Shown here piece by piece: positions 17,518 to 26,300 of a stretch of 64,000 nucleotides of DNA (its first letter is position 1; each line of letters starts with the position of its first letter). The stretch comes from OLB6 sp964467455. GTDB lineage: Bacteria; Bacteroidota; Ignavibacteria; Kapaibacteriales; Kapaibacteriaceae. The stretch spans positions 186,001-250,000 of the forward strand of contig CAYXQJ010000001.1 in NCBI GenBank assembly GCA_964467455.1. Direction: 5' to 3'. The notes under the pieces were generated by a model, which worked only from the letters and a program-made list of their open reading frames with translations, was not told where the DNA came from and did no database searches. Made by a program: the position numbers and the translations under genes.

Positions 17518-19134
17518 TTAAAACTTCCAGGTGATTCCGCCGGTGATAAAAATACCTCTCTCTTGATAGCCCTGCCACAGTTCCATCGTACTGCCGAGAA
17601 GATTTGCTCCCCTGAGAAAGACGTCGAGATCCTTCTTGATCTCGTAGGAAGCACGCAGACGCAGATCGAGATATCCGGAGAGGACGAGTCGATTCTCAAC
17701 GTCTGCATAGCGGTCGCCTACGTAGAAGAGATCCAACGTCGTGGTCAACGGGATCGACCAGGTCCGTTCGTAGCCGACCATGACCTTGAAGGGGGCGATG
17801 TACGGCGTTTGTTCCCCATCAGAGACCGAAGAAGAGGTCATGGCAACGTTTGCCAGAAGCAGGTCCGCCGTCGTCACAGCATATCGCGCATCTGCGATCG
17901 CTTCGATGGTCGTTGTGGTTCGATAGTCAACAATGAAGGATCCGCGATCTGCAGAACGCCAAACAAGATCACGATCCGTTTGACGTGCGGCGATCGATCC
18001 AACAACATCCAGTCGTGGATGCGGATGCCACTGAAGCGCGCCTTCCGCACTGAAGACGTCGTACGGCATGTCGATCGTTACGGTGTCAGAGGTATACGGA
18101 TTGATGCGAAGCAGATCATTGAGGTTGATCGGACGGAGTCCGGAACCTACACGTGCTGAGATCGTGACGTTGTGTGACGACGTCCATGCAGCGCCGACAT
18201 CGATACGTGCACCGAACCGATCCTCTTCTCGTGTTGACGTGGCCCACTGAAGACCAACGGCACCCGTGACCGAGAATGAGTTCGTGATGGATCGTGCCTT
18301 GCCCCCTATCATCGTATAGGGATAGCCATTGCCGTCAAAGGAGCGAAGACGGAGATCAATGGTGCCGCCGAGATCCCAATCGCTGACGCGTTGTTCGAGA
18401 TCCAGGAGTCCTTGGAGGCCATTGTCGGAAACACTCTTGTCATTGTTCGATAGAGAGCGTGAGGACCATGCAGCCGAACCAACGTATCGAAGTCCTTCAT
18501 ACGTGCCATCAGTTCGAACGCCGGCATCAAATTGAAAGACGGATCGATCCGGTGCGGAAGAGTCGGCAAAGAGTCGGTATGATCGCTGGCCGACACCCAG
18601 GTCTACCTCAGTGGTGCTTCCTGCAAAGAACAGGAACTGTTCCGGAGCTACGTAGGTGCTGAGAGCATCGATGCCCCACGAAGCGTACTCTGAGCCATCG
18701 ACCCATCCCGAGCTGGATTCATATCCTCCGTGAAGATCAATGGCGTAGTTGTCGGCATTGAAGCCGTATCCAAGATCGATGGCCGGCGTCAAGTAAGCAC
18801 CGATGCTCGCTTCAACATATCCTGGCCAGGTGGCCAAGCCGCGTTGATAACGTGGCAATGGCGTTGGTGCAACTTGCGGAAGCGGGAGTTTCTCGATCGG
18901 ATTCAGTGAGTCAAGTCGTTCAGTGGACAACAACGGTGGCCGTACCGGGGCCTGTTTTGCACCACCCGGAATGTCGACCTGTTGTTTACCCGTCACGATG
19001 AACTCGGGCAACTCGATCGGTTGATTTGGGGCCGGAGGTGTTGGTGTCTGTTGAGCAACAAGAACAACTGAGGCAGGCCCGAACAAGGCACCTACCACGA
19101 TGAGCCCGAACAGATATCGGAGGAACCGTTTCAT
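17518..19134 (-). CDS. Outer-membrane beta-barrel protein with TonB-box-like segment
   Basis: The 538-residue protein has a signal peptide (cleavage near residue 28, VAQQ), then a proline-rich segment that includes LPEFIVTGKQ, similar to a TonB box. From about residue 100 to the end are amphipathic strands with frequent Tyr/Trp girdle residues, ending ITWKF, the terminal aromatic expected of barrels. A typical TonB receptor has a plug domain of about 130 residues before the barrel; here there is only about 70 residues of linker, so it is plug-poor. It lies between the TPR gene (ATGA overlap) and the SPOR gene (one-base gap). I infer transport or anchoring at the outer membrane coupled to the TonB-like protein. 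Confidence 0.78.
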   Translation of the reverse strand: MKRFLRYLFGLIVVGALFGPASVVLVAQQTPTPPAPNQPIELPEFIVTGKQQVDIPGGAKQAPVRPPLLSTERLDSLNPIEKLPLPQVAPTPLPRYQRGLATWPGYVEASIGAYLTPAIDLGYGFNADNYAIDLHGGYESSSGWVDGSEYASWGIDALSTYVAPEQFLFFAGSTTEVDLGVGQRSYRLFADSSAPDRSVFQFDAGVRTDGTYEGLRYVGSAAWSSRSLSNNDKSVSDNGLQGLLDLEQRVSDWDLGGTIDLRLRSFDGNGYPYTMIGGKARSITNSFSVTGAVGLQWATSTREEDRFGARIDVGAAWTSSHNVTISARVGSGLRPINLNDLLRINPYTSDTVTIDMPYDVFSAEGALQWHPHPRLDVVGSIAARQTDRDLVWRSADRGSFIVDYRTTTTIEAIADARYAVTTADLLLANVAMTSSSVSDGEQTPYIAPFKVMVGYERTWSIPLTTTLDLFYVGDRYADVENRLVLSGYLDLRLRASYEIKKDLDVFLRGANLLGSTMELWQGYQERGIFITGGITWKF

Positions 19135-22100
19135 CGACGTTTCCTCCCCAATCGATCAATGCGAGCTTTCGCGGTCTTTCCGTAATCATCATCCGGACGA
19201 AGTTCCATGACGATGCCATAGACCTCTTTGGCCTTCTCGATCTCCGTCGTTTGCTCGTAGCATCCGCCAAGGGCGAGAAGACTTAGGGTGTACCAGTCCT
19301 CATTGCCGGCGAATTCGACTCGAACACGTTCGAATAAAGGAATGGCTTCACTCCATCGTTTTTCACGGGCATATAGATCACCGTACTCATACAGCGCATT
19401 GGCAGCGATCATGGGATCGGTGGTCGTCCGCACAAGTACGGCCAGCTCTTGCCGTGCACTGTCGGGAAGGCGGTTCTTTCTGTAGTACTGAGCGATCTGA
19501 TACCGCGCCTGATCTCCATACTCTGTTGCAGGATATCGGTCGGCAGTCTCCCGATACAGATGAACAGCTCGGACGGAATCCCCGCGCATGCGCGAGATCG
19601 TAGCACGTTCAAAACCGGCTTGTGAGGCGATGGCCGTGTCGGACGGATACGATTTGACGATCACCGCATAGATCGAATCTGCCGATGTGGCATTGGCACG
19701 GGCATCATAATACTGGGCGAGCTCAAGTTTGCTGCTGCTCACAAACGAACTCGTTGGGTGCTTGAGCTCCAGCTCCTTGAACGTCGAAAGTGCCTGGGGC
19801 AGATCATCCATCGTCAAGAAGGACTTCCCAAGCAGATACATCGCTTCATCTGCACGTTCTGCCCCGGGATGCTTTTGAATGTACGCTTGCAACTCTGAAG
19901 CAGCACTTGCATAGTTCTTGCCGGAATAGAAGATCTCGGCCTTTTTGAAACGAAACTCCTCTGCCATCGCAGAGCTCGGATTGGCCTCGATCACTTCGTC
20001 GGCTACAGCAAGTGCGCCATCGGTGTCGCCCATTCCCATCAACGCCAGCTGAAGACTCTTTGCAGCTTCGATAGCAAGCGGATGTGAGGGGTAACGCGAG
20101 ATGACTTGACGATAACTGGAGAGTGCAGCATCGATGTTGCCAAGATTGTACTCGGCGTCTGCCATCGTATACAGTGCACGAACGGCATGATCTCCATCCG
20201 GGTATGCTTCAAGGAGGCGGCGGAATTCTGCGATCGCCCCTGCATCGTCACGCTGTTGAAACGCGATCCAACCAAGCAGGAACAAAGCATCATCCGCAAG
20301 TCGACGTGATGAATGTGCAGCAACGAACGATCGAAGACGAGACGCCGATTCCTCCAACGCTCCGGCACGATAAAGCGACTCACCGGCTTGATATCCGGCG
20401 TACAGACCTTCAGGTGCTTGAGGCCCCCTGCGAGCGGCCTCTTCGTATTGTTTTGCCGCTGCTCGATACTGTTTTGTGATGTAGAGCCCATCGCCACGGC
20501 GAACCAGGGCTTCGACCGCATACCGCGACTTGGGATAGGTGCTTAGAAGATCGCCGAAGGCATCAACGGAACGTGTGAAATTTCGACGTCGAAAGTAGGT
20601 CCACGCTAAGCCGTACATCGCTTCTTCTCGACGTGGACTGGCTGTTTGTGAAAGAACGATCTCCTCGTACAGTTCTTCAGCGTTCTTGAGCAGATCAGCC
20701 CGATACATCGACTCCGCAAGCCAGAATGTCGCCTCACTCCGATCTGGATGGTCGGGGTGATTCGCAAGGAAATCTGTGAGGGTCACGATGGCATTTCTGG
20801 TATCATTGGCTTGAACCAGACTGATACCGCGTTTCAAACGTGCTTCGGCAAGGTAGCGCTCTTTGCGCGGAACAAAGGCCGGATCGGCCTTTTGTGCAAG
20901 TTGTTCTACACGTAGATACACATCAGCGGCTTGGCGCCATCGTTGATCTTCAACATGCACCGCGCCGAGGAGAAGTCCGGCTCTGATCGTGGTCGACGCA
21001 TCAGAGGAAGAACGTTCTGCTTTCTCAAGATAGGTCCTCGCCTGTTCCGTGCGACCTTCGAGATAGGCGATCTGACCCAGCTCTACCAACGCTTGCGCTT
21101 GAAACGGATAATCACTTCGAGTTGCGAGATCTCCGTACGCATTACCTGCCTCTTTCGATCTTCCACTGCGTTGAAGAGCAACGGCACGATATAACAAGGC
21201 CTGCTGTCGCAGTGGGTCAGATTCATCGACGACCATGGCCAGTACACTATCGCAATGGAGCAGACCAGTTGTTGGATCATTCAAGTTCAGTGATGCAAAG
21301 CCAGAGATCAAGTGCACCAGCGGTCGATACTCCGAGACCTTGAAGGTTTCCAGGAAGCGTTGACAGGTATCCCGTCCGAGGTCAAAACGGCCTCGCATGA
21401 CCATTGCCGATGCTCGGATGACCAACACCTGCGATAACTGTGTGGAATCAACACCCACGGCCTCGATACCGCTTACGGCATCGATCGCACGCTCAGGCTG
21501 CCGTTGCCGAAGCTGGACTTGCGCTTCACGGATGCGGGCCACGAGCGCCGTGTTCCGATATCCATAGGTAGCACGCACCTGACGGTACGCCCCGATCGCT
21601 TCCGTAAGATCACCGTTTCGTTCATAGACCTGACCAATGGCAAACACAGCATCATCGGCGTATTCGCCTTCCGTGTCAGCAGCGATACATGAGCGGAATG
21701 CGGCGATCGCCTCACTGTGCAGCCCCATACGTGCTTGGGTCGCCCCCTGCCAAAATCGAACGAGATGTTCAAGGTCCTGGTAGACCGTATCGTGACGTCG
21801 ATCGCGATCAACACGGGCCGCATCTCCGGCTTGTGACAGGACATTTGCAGCGACGTGGTCATCATGAGCTTCGATAGCGGCAAGTCCTCGTTCTGCGAGC
21901 GCAAAGGCATGCAATGAGGAGTTCGGTCGGTCCCGCTCGAACCGTTCCAACGTAGTACGAGCGTTGGAAGGATGCCCATAGAGACGCTCAACGTCGGCGT
22001 TCAAGAACGGCACACGGTCGATCGCCGATGAACGTTCGGCTGAGGACCGCAGTGCCCGTAGTTCGGCGTGGGCACGACGCACCATCCCCTCTTCGACCAT

Positions 22101-22232
22101 TCGATGTATCGAACGGTCTTCAAGAGAAACGAGATCATATGGATGTGGGACGATCTGGGCCGACAGGTGCTGGACCAGCAATATCGCCAGTCCCGCGACG
22201 GCACCGAACCATCGTAGGGGGCGTGGGCTCAA
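19131..22232 (-). CDS. Large periplasmic TPR-repeat protein
   Basis: About 1033 residues made almost entirely of tetratricopeptide repeats (for example ALYTMADAEYNLGNIDAALSS), many with the spacing of BamD/YbgF-type repeats. The open frame reaches 22313, but there the ATG would coincide with the divergent trhO start. I prefer the TTG at 22232: GAAGAGG stands eight bases before it, and the protein then begins with a clean signal peptide ending LSAQ. TPR arrays hold protein complexes together. As first gene of the operon with the barrel, SPOR and TonB-like proteins, it may act as scaffold of that assembly; this is inferred. Confidence 0.82.
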   Translation of the reverse strand: MSPRPLRWFGAVAGLAILLVQHLSAQIVPHPYDLVSLEDRSIHRMVEEGMVRRAHAELRALRSSAERSSAIDRVPFLNADVERLYGHPSNARTTLERFERDRPNSSLHAFALAERGLAAIEAHDDHVAANVLSQAGDAARVDRDRRHDTVYQDLEHLVRFWQGATQARMGLHSEAIAAFRSCIAADTEGEYADDAVFAIGQVYERNGDLTEAIGAYRQVRATYGYRNTALVARIREAQVQLRQRQPERAIDAVSGIEAVGVDSTQLSQVLVIRASAMVMRGRFDLGRDTCQRFLETFKVSEYRPLVHLISGFASLNLNDPTTGLLHCDSVLAMVVDESDPLRQQALLYRAVALQRSGRSKEAGNAYGDLATRSDYPFQAQALVELGQIAYLEGRTEQARTYLEKAERSSSDASTTIRAGLLLGAVHVEDQRWRQAADVYLRVEQLAQKADPAFVPRKERYLAEARLKRGISLVQANDTRNAIVTLTDFLANHPDHPDRSEATFWLAESMYRADLLKNAEELYEEIVLSQTASPRREEAMYGLAWTYFRRRNFTRSVDAFGDLLSTYPKSRYAVEALVRRGDGLYITKQYRAAAKQYEEAARRGPQAPEGLYAGYQAGESLYRAGALEESASRLRSFVAAHSSRRLADDALFLLGWIAFQQRDDAGAIAEFRRLLEAYPDGDHAVRALYTMADAEYNLGNIDAALSSYRQVISRYPSHPLAIEAAKSLQLALMGMGDTDGALAVADEVIEANPSSAMAEEFRFKKAEIFYSGKNYASAASELQAYIQKHPGAERADEAMYLLGKSFLTMDDLPQALSTFKELELKHPTSSFVSSSKLELAQYYDARANATSADSIYAVIVKSYPSDTAIASQAGFERATISRMRGDSVRAVHLYRETADRYPATEYGDQARYQIAQYYRKNRLPDSARQELAVLVRTTTDPMIAANALYEYGDLYAREKRWSEAIPLFERVRVEFAGNEDWYTLSLLALGGCYEQTTEIEKAKEVYGIVMELRPDDDYGKTAKARIDRLGRKRR

Positions 22233-22299
22233 CCCGATATCCTCTTCCGAAAAATGCTGCACGGCAAACTTACAAACGGCGCAGATGAGGTCTCGACCG

Positions 22300-22307
22300 T
22301 AGTTTTG
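22300..22307 (+). promoter_or_regulatory. Putative -7 promoter element for trhO
   Basis: TAGTTTTG matches TAnnTTTG exactly and ends four bases before the trhO ATG. Transcription would then begin at or very near the start codon, and no ribosome binding site is visible. The -33 part is not clear. Confidence 0.45.
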
Positions 22308-22311
22308 TGGC

Positions 22312-23229
22312 ATGACCGACGAACGCCACGAAAAACCCGTGTATCAGGTGCTGCTGTATTATCACTTCACCAAGATCGATGATCCGGAGTCCGTTACTCA
22401 ACAACATCGCGACCTCTGTGAACGCCTAGAACTACGCGGGCGCATCCTGATCGCCCCCGAGGGGATCAACGGAACAGTCTCAGGTTTGGCCGATGCCTGT
22501 CGTGCCTACATGGATGCCGTCCATGCTGACCCAAAGTTTTCCACAATGACCTTTAAAGTCGACGACGTCGACGGTCATGTCTTCCGCAAGATGTTCGTCC
22601 GCGTCAAAAAGGAGCTTGTGACGTTTCGCGCCGACCTACCGTCGGACCCAACCGTCCGCACCGGACAACACCTCTCCCCGGCACAATTCCACGAGATGTT
22701 GAAGCGTGACGACGTGTTATGCATTGACGGGCGCACGGACTATGAGTTCGACCTCGGTCATTTCAGAGGTGCGATCCGCCCCGATTGCGACTCATTCCGT
22801 GAGTTCCCTACCTGGATCCGCGAACACCTCGCCGATCAAAAAGACACACCGATCCTCACCTATTGCACCGGCGGCATCCGCTGCGAGAAGCTGACCTCAT
22901 TCATGCTCGCTGAAGGATTCAAGAATGTCTACCAACTCGATGGTGGCATCGTCAGTTATGGAAAAGATCCCACGGTGAAGGGGGCGTTATGGGACGGACT
23001 CTGCTATGTCTTTGATGAGAGGATCTCCGTACCGATCAACCACACGGATGATCGCAAGATCGTCGGGCGTTGTCACCATTGTGGTCAGCCAACTGAGCGC
23101 TATGTCAACTGTGCCAACTTGGATTGCCATAGGCAGCACCTCTGCTGCGAACAGTGCGAAGAACGATGGGCACGATCATGCTCTGAAGAGTGCATGCATG
23201 CTGAGCGTCATGAGCTTCTTGGCGTTTGA
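22312..23229 (+). CDS. trhO: tRNA uridine(34) hydroxylase, rhodanese type
   Basis: The 305-residue protein has the N-terminal UPF0176/YceA domain (YYHFTKIDDPE, then LIAPEGINGTVSG), a rhodanese domain with active-site Cys185 in YCTGGIRCEK, and a C-terminal Cys-rich tail (CHHCGQPT, CANLDC, CCEQCEERW) that probably binds zinc. The order matches TrhO, which adds the hydroxyl group at the wobble uridine of certain tRNAs. The length and start fit the family. It stands alone on the plus strand, ended by a strong terminator. Confidence 0.93.
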   Translation: MTDERHEKPVYQVLLYYHFTKIDDPESVTQQHRDLCERLELRGRILIAPEGINGTVSGLADACRAYMDAVHADPKFSTMTFKVDDVDGHVFRKMFVRVKKELVTFRADLPSDPTVRTGQHLSPAQFHEMLKRDDVLCIDGRTDYEFDLGHFRGAIRPDCDSFREFPTWIREHLADQKDTPILTYCTGGIRCEKLTSFMLAEGFKNVYQLDGGIVSYGKDPTVKGALWDGLCYVFDERISVPINHTDDRKIVGRCHHCGQPTERYVNCANLDCHRQHLCCEQCEERWARSCSEECMHAERHELLGV

Positions 23230-23256
23230 TCAAGCAACCTAACGGCACAAAAAGAA

Positions 23257-23292
23257 AGAGGCGGTGACCCGGAAGGTCACCGCCTCTTTTTG
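23257..23292. terminator. Strong bidirectional terminator between trhO and the surface-protein gene
   Basis: A perfect 13-base stem (AGAGGCGGTGACC with its complement) and a five-base loop are followed by a run of T on the plus strand and preceded by A-rich sequence, so it can act in both directions. It sits between two converging genes, 28 bases after trhO and 20 bases before the end of the surface-protein gene. Confidence 0.93.
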
Positions 23293-23306
23293 TATCAGGC
23301 TACGAT

Positions 23307-26300
23307 TTAGCGGACGATGCTGACCGGTGCCGTTGCGATCTCGCCGTTATTGGCAAGAACAAGCGTGTATGCTCCGGAGGCAAGGTTAGCGACGGAGAGG
23401 TCTACACTATGCAGACCAGCCGAAAGCTCACCGTTGTGCAGCGTTGCCACAGTGCGGCCTTCTGCGTCAACAAGCGTGATCATCGCGTTGCCTGCAGTAG
23501 CTACCATGACCTCAACGATCGAGGTGCTGCGGACCGGATTGGGGGATACGCTGTTGATGGACAGATCGTTGCTGCTGCCACCGATCACGACCTGCACATC
23601 ACCGGATGTTGCCATTGAACCATCGCGGTCAACGCTAACGAGGCGGTAGAGGTAGGTGCCGGTTTCCAGACCACGGTCGATCGTGCTATAATCACGACGC
23701 TCGGTGGAGTTTCCGGCAGCCGTGACCGTAGCGACAGGTTCATACACATCGTCGTTATGGCCAGCAATAGCTGCACCTGCCACCTTGGCGCGTTCAACAA
23801 CGAAGTGGTCGGCATTTTGCTCAGAAGCAGTTGCCCAGAACACGTCAACGTTGTTGCCGCGAGCCTTTGCGTCAAAGGCGACGAGTTCAACCGGAACGAC
23901 CGTGCCACCATTCTTCTCGAAGAAGTCGATCGTACCGCGCAAAACGCGATCGATACCGGTGGTCATGCCGGAATAACGCCAGTGACGCCAGTCGACGCCG
24001 AGGTATACTACGTTCGTGGTGAGTGACGACGAAGCGGAGCCCATCAATGAGTCGTTCGTTTGGCGATCACCGCGGAGGTAGACATAGGCCGGGAGAGCGA
24101 GACCACCTGTCGTCTGGTCCGAGTACATCCGGACCAATGCAGGATTCGGTACGGCATCACCAGCGAAGCCGGTAGCCGCAACGGTCTCAACAGAACTACG
24201 TGCGATAGCATCACCGCGAACGCGCTTGCCGTCATAGTTAGCTCCGGTCGGAACCGGTGTTCCAGGGCTCAGATTCGCCACGCGCAGAACCGTATTGATG
24301 AACATTTCATCGTTGATGACGTTCATTCCAACGTGCTGACGTGGATAGTTCTGACCGCTTACGGCAAGGTTCTTCTTCTCGATCGAATTGCCTGCCGACA
24401 TGTAGGCACGCAGGTCACGACGCTCAAAGCGCGAGAACGCGTTCATGTCACTAGCCCAGAAGAGCGAGCGATACAGGGTGTAGTCAACAGCACGCTCTTC
24501 CCACGACAGACGATCGAACACATCGTAGTAGCGATAGCTCGCGTTATTCATGAATCCTAATCGGTTCAAACCGGTGATCACGCTGTCGGAGTTCAAACGG
24601 CCAACGATCGTATTCTGTGCCGGTGACCCGACAAGTGACGTGCCTGCATTTTCAGAAGAAATCAGGATGCGTGAATCTGCCTTACGGAGATAAAAACGGA
24701 CAACCTTGGAGAACGTGTTGTTCGCATTGTTCTCGTCGAAGGATACCGTGACCTCGATCTTGTTCAGCGGTGTAACATTCGCCGTCATCATGGAGAAACG
24801 TGACGGTGCGGTATAGCCCACCAGTTCAGCATAGGTCTGCGGTGCAAAGTTCTCGATGCCAAAATTGACCACAGCCTCAGTGCCGGCATTGATATTGATC
24901 TTCACCGTCTTATCTACGACAGGTGTGGTGCTGAACAGCGGAGTCGTAAGACCAGCATTGTTCGATGCAGCCGTCTCATTGTAGATCCGAACGCGAACAT
25001 CAACGTTGGTCTGTGAGAGACCACCGCTATTCCGAACGAGTGCACTGACATCGACCGGCGCGGCCGTCATGATATACTCAGCATCGCTGTTCTGTCCAGT
25101 GGATGCCTTGTATGACGACGGCTTGAGGATCGTCACAACTTCAAGGTCCTTGACGTATGTACGGCCGTCGAACTCATCGGCACCGAGATCGCGAAGCTGT
25201 CCTGCCGCACCACGCTGCTGTCCGTCGATATCTGTAGTGATACCACTGACCGTCTCACCGCGATTGCTCAGGATCGAACCGATCGGTGCCGGGTTGCTCT
25301 TGACGCGAAGTGCCTGCTTCGGAGCAATACCCGTATAGGCAAGGTCGCCAGCGACATTGCCCGTCACTGAATTGAGATCGCGTCTTGTCCAAGAACGCCA
25401 TTGCGACATGGTCTTGAACTCGTCTTGGCTGCCCGTGCTGACGATCTCTGAGTTTGATGTGATCTCGATGAATCGAGCGAAGCTGGCGTTGCCAAGCTGG
25501 TACGCGTTGCGATCGCAGTTGAGAGCAAGCGGATCGTTACCGTCCGTCATCTGCGTTCCTTGATAGAGCAACGCCGAGTGACTAAATGAGGATGCGTTCG
25601 ACGTACCCTCCATGACGATCGCGTTGTTGCGTACAAAGGTCTTGCCACCATGCTGAATACCCAGACCTGCAACGAGACCGCTGCCGGAAAGGTTGTCATT
25701 GTTCATGACGATCGTGTTGTTCACAACACGATCACCCGTGGTGAAGTAGTTCTCCATGCCGGCAGCAGGCGTCAGGATCTGATTGATACCTGTCAATGTC
25801 GTGCTGCGCTGCGTCATCATGTGAACACCGGCGAGGTTAGCCGTCACAGATGAGCGGCGAATACCCCACACGGTGTTATTCGATACCGTAGCATATTCAG
25901 TTCCATCTGGGAAGATGGCATTACCGCCGGTATTGCCGATCGATGGGAAGATGTTGCGAACCTGCTCCACAACGATACCACGGGCCCAGGAGTCACCAAG
26001 AACACTTGAGATCTCATTCGCATTGATGTTCAAGCGGATGTTGTGGTAGCGATCGACACCGCCAGCGCGGATACCTGCTGCATCAACACCGGTTCCACCG
26101 GTTGCGCCGGTGCCGATGTTATAGATGCGGTTGCCGGCGATCTCAGCATCTTGCTCATAGGCAACAAAGATGCCTGCGCGACGGCAGTCAGAGATCTGGT
26201 TGTTGCGGATCTTGGTGTTCTCGTTGTAATACGTGCGGAACTCGTTCACGCCACCCTTGATCGCAAGACCGATACCAAAGGTCGTGATACCGTAACCAAA

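Noticed and set aside
17517..17708. Longer start of the SPOR protein (64 extra residues)
   Set aside because: This part overlaps the barrel gene and is not protein-like; the ATG at 17516 is one base after the upstream stop.
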